This document shows, one piece after another, positions 1 through 8,459 of a stretch of 64,000 nt of DNA. The DNA comes from Clostridia bacterium. GTDB taxonomy: Bacteria > Bacillota > Clostridia > Christensenellales > Borkfalkiaceae. The stretch lies in assembly GCA_017625565.1 (NCBI GenBank), contig JAGAKN010000002.1:1-64000 (forward strand), written 5' to 3'. The translations under genes were made by a program, and so were the position numbers. The notes under the pieces are model-generated. The model was not told where the DNA came from. It searched no databases and worked only from the letters and a program-made list of their open reading frames with translations. Within the stretch, counting starts at the first letter, position 1. Each line of letters begins with the position of its first letter.

Positions 1-83
1 TTCCCATTCCGAACACAGAAGTTAAGCTCTTTTACGCCGAAAGTACTTGCAGGGTACTGCTGGGAGGATAGGTAATTGCCGCT
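1..83 (+). rRNA. rrf: 5S ribosomal RNA, 3' part
   Basis: The left edge cuts into a 5S rRNA. The sequence reads through the conserved block 'ccgaacacagaagttaag' of helix III and loop B, then a 3' part 'gggaggataggtaattgccg' typical of bacterial 5S. An intrinsic terminator follows at 92-124, as expected at the end of an rRNA operon. The 5' third lies outside the window, and the exact 3' end is estimated. Confidence 0.9.
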
Positions 84-91
84 TTTCAACC

Positions 92-124
92 AAAAAAGAC
101 CTTACTTGACGTAAGGTCTTTTTT
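92..124 (+). terminator. Intrinsic terminator of the rRNA operon
   Basis: A perfect 14-bp inverted repeat (92-105 and 111-124) around a 5-nt loop, with A-run and T-run built into the arms, lies directly after the 5S gene. Confidence 0.9.
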
Positions 125-407
125 CTATGCAACAAACTACCTTTGAAACTTCCATGTCTTAGTTTGTTTAGAAAACCATGTTGCGGTTTGGTTAATGGAA
201 AATACGTGTTTGCCACGCTATGGCTACACTCGTCATAACAAGCAGGAACGTAATCACGGAAGGCAAGAAATTGCATACTACGGCTAATCAAGGAGTGCAC
301 GAAACACAATCATAGACGCAGAAAGTACCTTTTTTGTATGCTTTGCATATAGTATACTGAGGCGGTCTGTAAGATACGCGGACAGTTTTACTAAGCGGAG
401 ATAAGAT
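125..407. other. Intergenic region after the rRNA operon
   Basis: No convincing gene is seen in these 283 bases. A minus-strand frame runs from 309 back into the 5S gene and is treated as spurious. Near the end, 'tatgctttgcata' (337-349) is a small inverted repeat upstream of the ZIP transporter and could be an operator. A TATACT at 353-358 has no good -35 partner. The start of the next gene has a plausible Shine-Dalgarno, cggaga. Confidence 0.4.
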
Positions 408-1178
408 ATGCAATATACGTTATTAACCGTTCTTGGGATCGGGTTTATCTTTATATCGACGACGCTTGGGGCTTCGTCGGTCTATTTTTTTAAAAAGGAT
501 TTTTCAAAGAAAACGTTTTCCGTTTCGTGCGGTTTTGCGGCGGGCGTGATGTTGGCGGCGTCTATTTGGTCGCTTTTACTTCCAGCGATTGAACAAACGC
601 AAGGATCGCTTGCGTTCTTACCTGCAACCGTTGGTTTTTTGTTCGGTGGAGTATTCATGCTACTCTTTACCTGCCGTTTGAACAGGTTAAAACATAAATT
701 CGAAAACAATCCGTCTCTCATAAAGTCCTTTAAAATGTTTTTTGCAGTCACTTTACACAACGTTCCCGAAGGTTTGGCGGTGGGATTTGCCTTTGGCGCG
801 GCGAGTTCTATTGGTACATGGGAAGGGTATTTGGTGGCGCTTGGCTTGGCGTTTGGCATTGGGATACAAAACTTGCCCGAAGGCGCGGCGGTGGCGTTGC
901 CGTTAAAAGTTTCGTTAAATGATCGAAACAAAGCGTTTCTTTACGGTGTGCTTAGTGGGGTGGTAGAGCCCGTTTTTGCCGTTTTAGGCTATTTTACGAG
1001 CGCGTACTTGCAATTTGCCCAAGCTTGGTTGTTGGCTTTTTCTGCAGGAACGATGGTATACGTGGTCGTGGAAGATTTGTTGCCGGATGCGACGGAGGAG
1101 CAAACTTTGCCGTTTGGAGTGTGTGGAGTGATGCTTGGATTTGCGCTGATGATGGCGCTTGACGTTGCGTTAGGCTAA
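408..1178 (+). CDS. ZIP family divalent metal transporter
   Basis: This 256-aa integral membrane protein has the ZIP-family (ZupT/GufA-like) signature. The metal-binding helix motif HNVPEG sits at residues 117-122, and the second one, NLPEGAA, at about 155-161. At least six hydrophobic segments are visible, with a short polar loop around residues 90-110. ZIP proteins carry zinc, iron or manganese into the cytoplasm, but the substrate cannot be read from sequence. The gene stands alone between the rRNA operon and a lipoprotein gene. No Fur, Zur or MntR box was recognised with confidence, though a small inverted repeat lies upstream. Confidence 0.9.
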   Translation: MQYTLLTVLGIGFIFISTTLGASSVYFFKKDFSKKTFSVSCGFAAGVMLAASIWSLLLPAIEQTQGSLAFLPATVGFLFGGVFMLLFTCRLNRLKHKFENNPSLIKSFKMFFAVTLHNVPEGLAVGFAFGAASSIGTWEGYLVALGLAFGIGIQNLPEGAAVALPLKVSLNDRNKAFLYGVLSGVVEPVFAVLGYFTSAYLQFAQAWLLAFSAGTMVYVVVEDLLPDATEEQTLPFGVCGVMLGFALMMALDVALG

Positions 1179-1203
1179 ATGCTATAAATCGAATAAAGAA
1201 AAC

Positions 1204-1233
1204 TTGACAAAGCCAAAAAAAATATGCTATAAT
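1204..1233 (+). promoter_or_regulatory. Sigma-A promoter of the InlB-repeat lipoprotein
   Basis: TTGACA (1204-1209), an 18-bp spacer and TATAAT (1228-1233), with TG one base before the -10 (extended -10). A Shine-Dalgarno, agagga, and the ATG at 1263 follow. Confidence 0.85.
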
Positions 1234-1262
1234 AAAAAAAATAACATAGAAAGAGGAAGATT

Positions 1263-2195
1263 ATGAGAAGATTTTGGCTTTGGATTTTGGCGACGATCGC
1301 GTCCTTGTGTTTTGTAGCAGGGTGCAGTTCGTCGGATAAGGGCGAAGAGGGGAGTTATACCGTCACTTTCCGCCAAGTCGGTATGGAAGACGTAGTATTT
1401 ACGGTGGATAGTGGGGAGTCGTTAGATACGTCGAAAATCCCGACGTTGCCGACCAAGAAAGGTTATACGATCACTTGGAGTCACTCGAGTTTTGAAAATA
1501 TCACGGAGGATTTATTGATTACGGTGGTAGCAACTCCGAACGAATATACGGTCACGTACGATGCGAACGGGGGGACGGTCACGCCGTCAACACAAACGGT
1601 CGTTTACGATTCGATTCCGACGCTTGCGACGCCTACGCGGGACGGATATACGTTCACGAATTGGACATACGAGGGGAAAGGGGTTTCCGAAACGTGGACT
1701 ATCGCGCAAGACGTCACTTTGAAAGCGGAATGGGTAAAGAGTACGCCCAAATATTATACGATTACGTTCGTACAAGAAGGACAAGAAAATATAGTCTTTG
1801 AAAATATTTTGGAAGGCACGGATTATAGCGCGCAAGTTCCTGCACCGAAAGGGATCACGGGTTATAACGTTGTTTGGAAAGCGGAAGATTTGGCGAAACT
1901 TGCCAAAGTGCAAGACAACGTAGTCGTGACGGCGCAAGTGACGCCGAAAACGTATACGATTACGTTTGATGCTGGGATAGGAACTGTTTCGCCAACGACG
2001 ATGACGGTCACTTATGGGCAAATGTGTACATTGCCGATACCAAAATATAATACGGGACTTTATTTTTTCGACGGTTGGCAGATTGGGGATGTGTTCGTAA
2101 AAGCAAGAAAATGCACGTTCGTTTGGGAGTTTGACATATCGGAAACGTATGAGGCGGTTGCGGAATATTCCGATCCCTGGACGGGAAATTATTAA
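1263..2195 (+). CDS. Lipoprotein with InlB B-repeat-like domains
   Basis: The 310-aa product starts with a lipoprotein signal peptide: MRR, a hydrophobic stretch, then a lipobox ending FVAGC with Cys21 as the predicted lipidated residue. The rest is a chain of small beta-rich modules. One contains the Listeria/Bacteroides-repeat signature (YTVTYDANGGTV, then a GYTF.NW segment and a final LKAEW) at about residues 97-158. More degenerate copies lie before and after it. Such repeats are found on surface proteins of Gram-positive bacteria and may bind partners or act as spacers. The gene has its own promoter and a shared terminator with dapB, so it is monocistronic. The partner is unknown. Confidence 0.8.
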   Translation: MRRFWLWILATIASLCFVAGCSSSDKGEEGSYTVTFRQVGMEDVVFTVDSGESLDTSKIPTLPTKKGYTITWSHSSFENITEDLLITVVATPNEYTVTYDANGGTVTPSTQTVVYDSIPTLATPTRDGYTFTNWTYEGKGVSETWTIAQDVTLKAEWVKSTPKYYTITFVQEGQENIVFENILEGTDYSAQVPAPKGITGYNVVWKAEDLAKLAKVQDNVVVTAQVTPKTYTITFDAGIGTVSPTTMTVTYGQMCTLPIPKYNTGLYFFDGWQIGDVFVKARKCTFVWEFDISETYEAVAEYSDPWTGNY

Positions 2196-2204
2196 ACGGA
2201 TATA

Positions 2205-2245
2205 AAAAAGAAGAAGCTTTTCGCGGATTGCGAAAAGCTTCTTTT
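2205..2245. terminator. Bidirectional terminator between the lipoprotein gene and dapB
   Basis: A 14-bp perfect stem (2211-2224 and 2230-2243) around a 5-nt loop, A-rich on the left and T-rich on the right, between convergent genes. It can serve both strands. Confidence 0.85.
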
Positions 2246-2259
2246 GGTGATAACAGTCG

Positions 2260-3018
2260 TTATTCTTCGGATAATAAATCTTTCATCTCGTACATGCCTG
2301 CAGGTTTTCCCTTTAAGAATTTTGCCGCGCGGATTGCCCCTGTCGCAAAAACCCGTTTAGATCTCGCGCTATGCGTAATCGTGATGATTTCGTCTTCGCC
2401 CGCGAACATGACTTCGTGTTCGCCAACGATCGTACCGCCACGAACGGCGTGCATGCCGATTTCGGTTTTTTCTCTTGCTCCGACGATGCCATCGCGACCG
2501 TTTACAATCCGCTTTTGTCCGTCAAACGCTTGGTTGATGGATTGTGCGAGCATTAACGCCGTGCCCGACGGAGCGTCTTTTTTTAAGTTGTGGTGGCGTT
2601 CAATGATTTCCACGTCAAATGCTTCGCCCAAAACTTCTGCAGCCGTTTTGCACAACGCTTGCATTAAATTGACACCGAGCGACAAATTCGCTGTTTTAAA
2701 GATAGCGATTTCCTTGGAATACATTTCCACCGTTTTCAAATCGGCGTCGGTAAAGCCCGTAGACGCCAACACAATGCCGATTTGATGCGTCTTAGCGTAT
2801 TCCAAACGGTCGATTAAACCGACGGGGGAAGAGAAATCAATAATGACGTCTACTTCTTCCTGCACGTCCGCAAATTGCGTATATACGGGTACGTCGAGGT
2901 GTTTGGGATACAAATCCACACCGCAAACGGCAACGGCTTCGTTGTCGTCTTTTAATAACGTCAGTACGTTTCCGCCCATTTTACCGCAAGCGCCACAAAG
3001 TAAAATTCTCGTTTTCAT
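2260..3018 (-). CDS. dapB: 4-hydroxy-tetrahydrodipicolinate reductase
   Basis: DapB reduces 4-hydroxy-tetrahydrodipicolinate to tetrahydrodipicolinate with NAD(P)H in the cytoplasm, feeding lysine and peptidoglycan diaminopimelate synthesis. The 252-aa length is normal. The N-terminal nucleotide-binding motif GACGKMGG is at residues 9-16. The catalytic segment ERHHNLKKDAPSGTA carries the family's His-His, Lys and SGT residues. It is the last gene of the riboswitch-controlled asd-dapA-dapB operon. Its ATG overlaps the dapA stop by one base (TAATG), which suggests translational coupling. Confidence 0.97.
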   Translation of the reverse strand: MKTRILLCGACGKMGGNVLTLLKDDNEAVAVCGVDLYPKHLDVPVYTQFADVQEEVDVIIDFSSPVGLIDRLEYAKTHQIGIVLASTGFTDADLKTVEMYSKEIAIFKTANLSLGVNLMQALCKTAAEVLGEAFDVEIIERHHNLKKDAPSGTALMLAQSINQAFDGQKRIVNGRDGIVGAREKTEIGMHAVRGGTIVGEHEVMFAGEDEIITITHSARSKRVFATGAIRAAKFLKGKPAGMYEMKDLLSEE

Positions 3019-3908
3019 TATGCCTTAATCTCCAAACCGAAATTTTGCATTGCAGTAATCAATTTTTCACGGTTAGCCGTTTCCATGCGCGTCAACGGCG
3101 CGCGGGGCGTACCTGCGTCGAAACCGAGTAAATTCATAGCTTCTTTGACGGGGATGGGATTGACTTCTACAAAGCAAGCGCTCGCAAGGGGGAGTAAACG
3201 ATCGTTTAACTCCATCGCTTCCGCAAGCTTTCCGTCTTTTACAAGAGTGCAGAGTTTTTTCACTTCGGCGGGAACGATATTCGAGAGCACGGAAATGACG
3301 CCTGCGCCACCGACGGCAAGGATGGGGAAGTTCAAAGCGTCTTCCCCCGAATACACGTCGCATTTTTCGCGAACGAGCCGGAAAGTTTCCATGGTTTTAC
3401 TCATATTACCGCCTGCGTCTTTGATGCCTGCAATATTCGGGATTTCAGCAATTTTCGCCATGGTCGCAGGTTGAATTTCCACCCCCGTGCGTCCGGGCAC
3501 GTTGTAGGCGATTACGGGAATAGAAACGGATTCGCAAATGGCCTTGTAATATTCCACAAGTCCGTTTTGCGTGCATTTGTTATAGTAGGGGGTGACGGCA
3601 AGCAACCCGTCCGCGCCGAATCGTTCCGCCGCTTGCGCCGTATACACCGCGTCACGGGTGTTATTGCTACCACAACCGAAAATGACTTTCGTCCGCCCGT
3701 TAATTTTCTTCACGGCGTATTCCATTAAAATGTGTTCTTCTTCAAACGTCATTGTGGACGGTTCGCCCGTTGTGCCAAGTAAAATAATCGCGTCCGTGCC
3801 AGCGGCGATTTGGTTTTCGATGAGTTCGCCAAGCACTTCGTAGTTGACGCCGTTTTCATCAAACGGGGTAATCAGCGCCGTACCGCTACCTTGAAAAAAT
3901 CCTTTCAT
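3018..3908 (-). CDS. dapA: 4-hydroxy-tetrahydrodipicolinate synthase
   Basis: DapA condenses pyruvate with aspartate semialdehyde, the first committed step to lysine and diaminopimelate. The 296-aa protein is full length. Visible family motifs are the GTTGE substrate loop near residue 45, TPYYNK with the active-site tyrosine, and AGIKDAGG with the Schiff-base lysine. It sits 35 bp downstream of asd, which makes its co-substrate, and overlaps dapB by one base. The three genes share the lysine riboswitch promoter at 5299-5327. Confidence 0.97.
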   Translation of the reverse strand: MKGFFQGSGTALITPFDENGVNYEVLGELIENQIAAGTDAIILLGTTGEPSTMTFEEEHILMEYAVKKINGRTKVIFGCGSNNTRDAVYTAQAAERFGADGLLAVTPYYNKCTQNGLVEYYKAICESVSIPVIAYNVPGRTGVEIQPATMAKIAEIPNIAGIKDAGGNMSKTMETFRLVREKCDVYSGEDALNFPILAVGGAGVISVLSNIVPAEVKKLCTLVKDGKLAEAMELNDRLLPLASACFVEVNPIPVKEAMNLLGFDAGTPRAPLTRMETANREKLITAMQNFGLEIKA

Positions 3909-3943
3909 AATCGTATCATATTCTCCAATGATTTTTTTTGTGT

Positions 3944-5023
3944 TTAGTCCATATAGCCCTTTGCCGTTAAAAGTTCTGCAAGGAGCACCGCGCCACCTGC
4001 AGCGCCACGCAAAGTATTGTGGGAGAGCCCGATGAATTTATAATCGAAAAGACTGTCTTCGCGCAATCTACCTGCAGTCACACCCATTCCGCCGTATTGC
4101 ATACGGTCGAGTTTGGCTTGGGGACGGTTGTCTTCTTCAAAATACGTCAAGAACTGCGCAGGGGCGGAGGGCAAACCCAACGTTTGCGGTTCGCCTTGGA
4201 AGTTTTTCCATGCGTCTAAGATTTCTTCTTTCGTCGGTTTGTTTTCGAAACGCACGAATACCGCCGCCGTATGTCCGTCGGAAACGGGTACGCGCAAACA
4301 TTGCGCCGTAATTACGGGGTCGCTTGCAGAAACAATTTCGCCGTTTTGCACTTGCCCCCAAATTTTTAAGGGTTCTTTCTCACTCTTTTCTTCTTCACCG
4401 CCGATATAGGGGATGACGTTGTCGAGGATTTCGGGCATCGTTTTAAACGTTTTGCCTGCGCCGGAAATGGCTTGGTAGGTGCAAACGGTCGCTTCTTTGA
4501 TCCCGAACCCTTTCAATGGATGCAAAAGGGGAACGTAGGATTGCAAGGAACAGTTGGATTTTACCGCAATAAACCCACGCTTGGTTTGTAATCTCTTGCG
4601 TTGCGCGGGGATGACTTGTAAATGCTCCGCGTTGACTTCGGGAATAATCATCGGCACGTCCGCCGTAAAACGGTGCGCCGAGTTGTTCGAAACGACGGGG
4701 ATTTCCTTTTTCGCATACGCTTCTTCCAGCGCGCGGATTTTCGCTTTGTCCATATTCACCGCGCAAAAAACGAAATCGACCTTTTTAGCAATCTCGTCCA
4801 TATCCGCTTCGGCATCTAAAACTACCATATCTTTATAGACTTCGGGGATAGGGGTTTCAAACGACCATTTATCGCCAACGGCTTGGGGGTACGTTTTTCC
4901 TGCGGAGCGCGCGGATGCCGCGAGCGCGCTTACGCGAAACCATGGATGGTTTGCAAGCAACAGCATAAATCTTTGTCCGACCATGCCTGTAGCGCCGATG
5001 ACGCCGACGTTGTAAGTTTTCAT
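3944..5023 (-). CDS. asd: Aspartate-semialdehyde dehydrogenase
   Basis: Asd reduces aspartyl phosphate to aspartate semialdehyde with NADPH, the branch point to lysine, diaminopimelate, threonine and methionine. The reading frame is open to 5134, but the start is placed at 5023. That ATG has an aaggag Shine-Dalgarno at a good distance and opens directly into the nucleotide-binding motif GATGMVGQRF. The upstream extension would be riboswitch RNA. The 359-aa protein has SNCSLQ with the catalytic cysteine and HTAAV near the C-terminal domain. The form resembles the 350-360-aa Asd found in archaea and some bacteria. It is the first gene of the lysine operon. Confidence 0.95.
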   Translation of the reverse strand: MKTYNVGVIGATGMVGQRFMLLLANHPWFRVSALAASARSAGKTYPQAVGDKWSFETPIPEVYKDMVVLDAEADMDEIAKKVDFVFCAVNMDKAKIRALEEAYAKKEIPVVSNNSAHRFTADVPMIIPEVNAEHLQVIPAQRKRLQTKRGFIAVKSNCSLQSYVPLLHPLKGFGIKEATVCTYQAISGAGKTFKTMPEILDNVIPYIGGEEEKSEKEPLKIWGQVQNGEIVSASDPVITAQCLRVPVSDGHTAAVFVRFENKPTKEEILDAWKNFQGEPQTLGLPSAPAQFLTYFEEDNRPQAKLDRMQYGGMGVTAGRLREDSLFDYKFIGLSHNTLRGAAGGAVLLAELLTAKGYMD

Positions 5024-5066
5024 AAGCAATCTCCTTATAAAGTAAAAATTAGAAACGATATAAAAT

Positions 5067-5089
5067 AAAAGACGGACGTCCCGTCTTTT
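5067..5089 (-). terminator. Riboswitch-controlled terminator before asd
   Basis: On the minus strand a 9-bp perfect stem (aaaagacgg/ccgtctttt, 5-nt loop) is followed by a T-rich run. It lies between the lysine aptamer and the asd start. The GACGG of its left arm can pair with a CCGUC just after the aptamer's conserved ACUGUCA, which gives a plausible antiterminator. Confidence 0.8.
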
Positions 5090-5116
5090 AGAAGCAAAAA
5101 TAGTCCCGATAGGATT

Positions 5117-5293
5117 ACGTAAATAGTGCTTCACGGACGGTGACAGTCATACGGGTGTTCTCCCGTATGCCCAGCGCAAAAGGGGAAAGATTGCGCTTCG
5201 GCGGAGATACCCTTTCTTCGTCGGTTCTACGTGGGTTTTCCCAAAACACACTCCCCAACGGATACTTTTGTTCTTCCGCTCCTCTATTTAACA
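5117..5293 (-). promoter_or_regulatory. Lysine riboswitch (L box)
   Basis: Read on the minus strand, the leader contains the conserved L-box blocks in order: GAGGAGCG, AGTA, GAAAGGGTA, CCGAAGCGC, GCTGGGCATACGGG and ACTGTCA. The outer helix P1 can form between GUUAAAUAG at the start and CUAUUUAC at the end. A promoter lies just upstream and a terminator just downstream, followed by asd-dapA-dapB. In known lysine riboswitches, lysine binding favours the terminator and shuts the operon off. The boundaries are estimated from the P1 pairing. Confidence 0.93.
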
Positions 5294-5298
5294 AATTT

Positions 5299-5327
5299 AT
5301 TGTAGCATATTTTTTTACAAAAGTCAA
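5299..5327 (-). promoter_or_regulatory. Sigma-A promoter of the lysine operon
   Basis: On the minus strand: TTGACT (5327-5322), a 17-bp spacer, TACAAT (5304-5299), with TG preceding the -10. The predicted start lies just before the P1 helix of the riboswitch. Confidence 0.88.
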
Positions 5328-5396
5328 AGAGTTTTTAGGATTTTTTACAACTTGCAAAATTTATTTTAAATTCTTTGAATTTTTTCAGAAAATCCC

Positions 5397-5425
5397 TTGA
5401 AATAATCGGAAATTTGTAGTAAAAT
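5397..5425 (+). promoter_or_regulatory. Promoter of the 5546-11019 operon
   Basis: TTGAAA (5397-5402), a 17-bp spacer and TAAAAT (5420-5425). A leader of about 110 nt precedes the first ATG at 5546. Confidence 0.6.
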
Positions 5426-5545
5426 AAAAAGAGTGAAATATCGTAGGGGAGTTCGGTTTTTTATCAATCCGTTTAAAAGACGAAAAAACGGGTATATACA
5501 ATCGACTGTCTATGGTTTTCTCTATTAAGATTTTCGGAGTGTACA

Positions 5546-6835
5546 ATGGCGCAACAAAAGAAAGGGTTTATCACCCGACTTCTCGAAGGAAAAGAAAAGA
5601 GCGAAGAATACGCAAGAAGTACTTTGCCGACCAACCGTTGGCAATTGTTCTGGGACGTATTCAAAGGCAATTTTGGTAAAATTGTCAAGATCAATTTACT
5701 TACGTTGCTTTTCTTTGTTCCCTTAATCGTCGTAATCGTTTTCTCGATTATGATGGACAACAGCAACGCGGTCATCTATCCGTTTGGCGCAAACCTTGGG
5801 GTTGGCTATCCTGCCGCGCCCGATTTGCAAGGTGTTTCAGAATGGCTGGTTTTGCAAAACGAATTCGTTATGTTCGTAGGGCTCGTACTCTCGTCGTTTA
5901 TTGCGGCGGTAGGGCTTGCCGGTGGTATGTACGTTATCCGTAATATGGTTTGGACGGAAGGTATTTTCGTTGCGAACGATTTTTGGCGTGGCGTAAAACT
6001 CAATTATAAAAACGCTTTACAGGCGGCGTTGTTCTTTACGTTGATTTTTGCTTTGAGTAAAACGATGATCAACTTTGCGGACTTCACGCTTGCGGTAGGC
6101 GACGTTGGTAAATGGCAACGGATTTGGATGAAGATCTCCAAAACGGTTAGCTACGTATTTATCGCGTTAGCGGCGGCGATGACGCTTTGGATGGTTGCGC
6201 TCGGTGTAAACTATAAAATGAAATTCTTTACGTTGTTGCGTAATGCGTTCTTGATGGTAATCGGTACTTTACCGCAAACTGTGTTCTTCGGATTGCTTGC
6301 GGTATTGCCTTTTCTTTTATTCTTCTTGGGCGGAACGCTGTTCTTGCTGATTGCGATCTTGATTGTCTTCCTTTTCGCTTTCTCGTATTTGTTGCTCGTA
6401 TGGTTGGATTTCGCACAATGGGTATTCGATAAATACATCAACCCGAAGATCGAAGGCGCGAAAGTTGGCAGGGGGATTTTCAACAAAGACGGCACTTCTT
6501 CTACGCAAGCTGGGGACAGCGGTGCGGAACAAGAATATAAACGCGTTATTCTTTCTTATGGTAGATCGCGTTTGGTAGCGCGTCCGATTAAGCCCATTGA
6601 CGACGGTATGCAAGTATACGAATTACCGGAATCGTTCACGCGTGAAGATTTGGCGAAACTGCGCGCAAGTAAGCAAAATATCGCGGAAGACACCGAACAA
6701 TATGCGGAAGAACATAAGCACGATCTCCGCTACGTGGAATACAACAAGCAGTTTGACGAACGCGAACGGGCGATTCAAGACGACGATAAAGGCAAGAAGA
6801 AAAAACGTCGTCCGCCGAAACTGTTAGGTCAATAA
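5546..6835 (+). CDS. YesL/DUF624-like polytopic membrane protein
   Basis: This 429-aa protein has a short charged N-terminus and then several membrane segments: about residues 47-70, 110-135, 155-175, 200-220, 230-255 and 258-285. A hydrophilic cytoplasmic tail of about 140 residues ends in a lysine/arginine-rich stretch. The early pattern (FWDVFKGNFGKIVKINLL, then a long hydrophobic run, and later FWRGVKLNYKNAL) resembles the YesL/DUF624 family, whose function is not established. The unusually long charged tail is not typical of that family. It is the first gene of an operon with a methyltransferase and hslO. Function unknown. Confidence 0.6.
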   Translation: MAQQKKGFITRLLEGKEKSEEYARSTLPTNRWQLFWDVFKGNFGKIVKINLLTLLFFVPLIVVIVFSIMMDNSNAVIYPFGANLGVGYPAAPDLQGVSEWLVLQNEFVMFVGLVLSSFIAAVGLAGGMYVIRNMVWTEGIFVANDFWRGVKLNYKNALQAALFFTLIFALSKTMINFADFTLAVGDVGKWQRIWMKISKTVSYVFIALAAAMTLWMVALGVNYKMKFFTLLRNAFLMVIGTLPQTVFFGLLAVLPFLLFFLGGTLFLLIAILIVFLFAFSYLLLVWLDFAQWVFDKYINPKIEGAKVGRGIFNKDGTSSTQAGDSGAEQEYKRVILSYGRSRLVARPIKPIDDGMQVYELPESFTREDLAKLRASKQNIAEDTEQYAEEHKHDLRYVEYNKQFDERERAIQDDDKGKKKKRRPPKLLGQ

Positions 6836-6857
6836 CGAACCTTGGGGGTATATTGCC

Positions 6858-7604
6858 ATGCAAAGACAGGACGCGTATACGCATCTTGCAAAATGGTTTG
6901 AATATCTCAACGACGACTGCGACTATGAAAATTGGTCGCAGTATTTAATTATGCAACTCAAAGCCTATCCCTTACAAACGGGTTTAGACGTCGGTTGTGG
7001 CGGTGGTTGGTTTACGCGCGCTTTCCAGCGGCACGGCTATCAAATGACGGGGCTGGACGTTTCCGCGGAAATGCTGGATTATGCGCAAGCCCGCGCGCTA
7101 AAGGAAGGCGTGCGTAGCGAATACTTATTCGGCGATATTACGAAAATGCAACTTCCGAAAAAATTCGATTTCGTCACGGCGATCAACGATTGTTTGAATT
7201 ATATCCCGAAACAAAAGCTGGATTCTGCGTTAAAACGCGTTTACGGCGCGTTGAAAAAGGAGGGCATATTCCTATTCGACGTCAGCAGTGAAAGAAAAAT
7301 ACTGCAACGGATTGCAAATACTGTTTGCGTGGACGATCGCGACGACGTCACCTATATTAGCTTTAACAAAGCGGAAATTGACGGGGTGACAATGGACGTG
7401 AGTTTGTTTGAGAAAAACCCCGACGGCACGTTTTGTAGAAAGGACGAAACGCACCGTCAATATATTTATACGGAAGAAGAACTGCTTGTCGCGCTGGAGC
7501 GCAACGGCTTTACGCCGATTTTGGTGACGGGGCATCTCGGCGAAGACAAACGCTCGTCCGATCGGCTTTGTATCTTGGCGCAAAAGAAAGGGGGGAGAGT
7601 ATGA
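6858..7604 (+). CDS. Class I SAM-dependent methyltransferase
   Basis: The 248-aa protein has the class I methyltransferase fold signature: motif I LDVGCGGGWFTRAF (residues 36-49), an acidic residue after the second strand (GLDVS), and motif IV FDFVTAINDCLNY. It resembles small cytoplasmic methyltransferases of the UbiE/YjhP kind, and the substrate is unknown. Its stop overlaps the ATG of hslO (ATGA), so the two genes are translationally coupled. Confidence 0.85.
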   Translation: MQRQDAYTHLAKWFEYLNDDCDYENWSQYLIMQLKAYPLQTGLDVGCGGGWFTRAFQRHGYQMTGLDVSAEMLDYAQARALKEGVRSEYLFGDITKMQLPKKFDFVTAINDCLNYIPKQKLDSALKRVYGALKKEGIFLFDVSSERKILQRIANTVCVDDRDDVTYISFNKAEIDGVTMDVSLFEKNPDGTFCRKDETHRQYIYTEEELLVALERNGFTPILVTGHLGEDKRSSDRLCILAQKKGGRV

Positions 7605-8458
7605 ACAACCTATTGCGGACGCTCATCTACGACGGTCAAGTATCTTTAACCGTTGCAAATACGACGGAAATGGTAAAAGAAGGCATGCGTTTGCACGGTT
7701 TGTCTAACCTTTCCGCGTACGTATTCGGAAAAGCGCTCTCGGCAATGACGTATATGAGCGCTTGCTTAAAAGGCGCGCGCGGAGAAATTTCCTTGTCGGT
7801 AAAAAGCGACGGTACTTGTGGCGAGATCGCCGTTTCAGGCAACCAAAAACTATATTTACGCGGATATATCGGCAACACGCAGGCGACGGGCGAAATGAAC
7901 GCGCAAAATGAAAAGGACTGTTTCGGTCATTTCGGCTCGTTGACGATTATTCGCGACGACGGGTACTCCCGTCCGTTCGTAGGTTCTTGCGCATTTCCGA
8001 CAAACGGCGATATCGATTCGGCGTTTGAAGAGTATTACCGTGTAAGCGAACAACTTCCCACGCGCATATGCACGTGCGTGGAATTATCCAGCGACGGGGA
8101 ATGTGTTTTCGCCGGAGTAATCGCTGTGCAACCCTTGCCGTTTGCGGAGCAGGAAACGATGGAAAAAACGTGGGATTTACCGCTTGCGGAAATCTTAAGT
8201 TCGTTGCGAGAAAGTGACGTGGAAACTTGTGTAAAACAACGCTTCGGGCACACTTCGCCCGTTTGGGAGCTCCGTCGCGCGGTGTACCAATGTAATTGCT
8301 CGAGAGAATATCTTTCGGGGGTGTTGGTGAGTTTAGGCGAAGAACAAATGCGACAAATTATCCGTGATGACGGCGCGGTGCGCGTGCATTGTCATTATTG
8401 CAATACCGATTACGAATTTACGGACGTAGACGCGGACAGAATGTTTCCAAAGAAATAG
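7601..8458 (+). CDS. hslO: Redox-regulated chaperone Hsp33
   Basis: Hsp33 is a cytoplasmic holdase switched on by oxidation, when its zinc-bound cysteines form disulfides. The four cysteines are present as C231-x-C233 and C264-x-x-C267 near the C-terminus. The 285-aa length is normal. The N-terminal domain contains the usual GARGEISLSVKSDG and YLRGY-type segments. The start was taken at 7601 because it has a strong gggggag Shine-Dalgarno and the family's expected N-terminus. The reading frame is open further upstream only within the methyltransferase gene. Confidence 0.97.
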   Translation: MNNLLRTLIYDGQVSLTVANTTEMVKEGMRLHGLSNLSAYVFGKALSAMTYMSACLKGARGEISLSVKSDGTCGEIAVSGNQKLYLRGYIGNTQATGEMNAQNEKDCFGHFGSLTIIRDDGYSRPFVGSCAFPTNGDIDSAFEEYYRVSEQLPTRICTCVELSSDGECVFAGVIAVQPLPFAEQETMEKTWDLPLAEILSSLRESDVETCVKQRFGHTSPVWELRRAVYQCNCSREYLSGVLVSLGEEQMRQIIRDDGAVRVHCHYCNTDYEFTDVDADRMFPKK

Positions 8459-8459
8459 A

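Noticed and set aside
22..309. Minus-strand 95-aa frame covering most of the 5S gene
   Set aside because: It lies on the reverse strand of the 5S rRNA and its terminator, has no ribosome-binding site, and resembles no known family.
5115..5357. 80-aa minus-strand frame upstream of asd
   Set aside because: It is the lysine riboswitch and promoter region read as protein; RNA motifs explain the sequence better.
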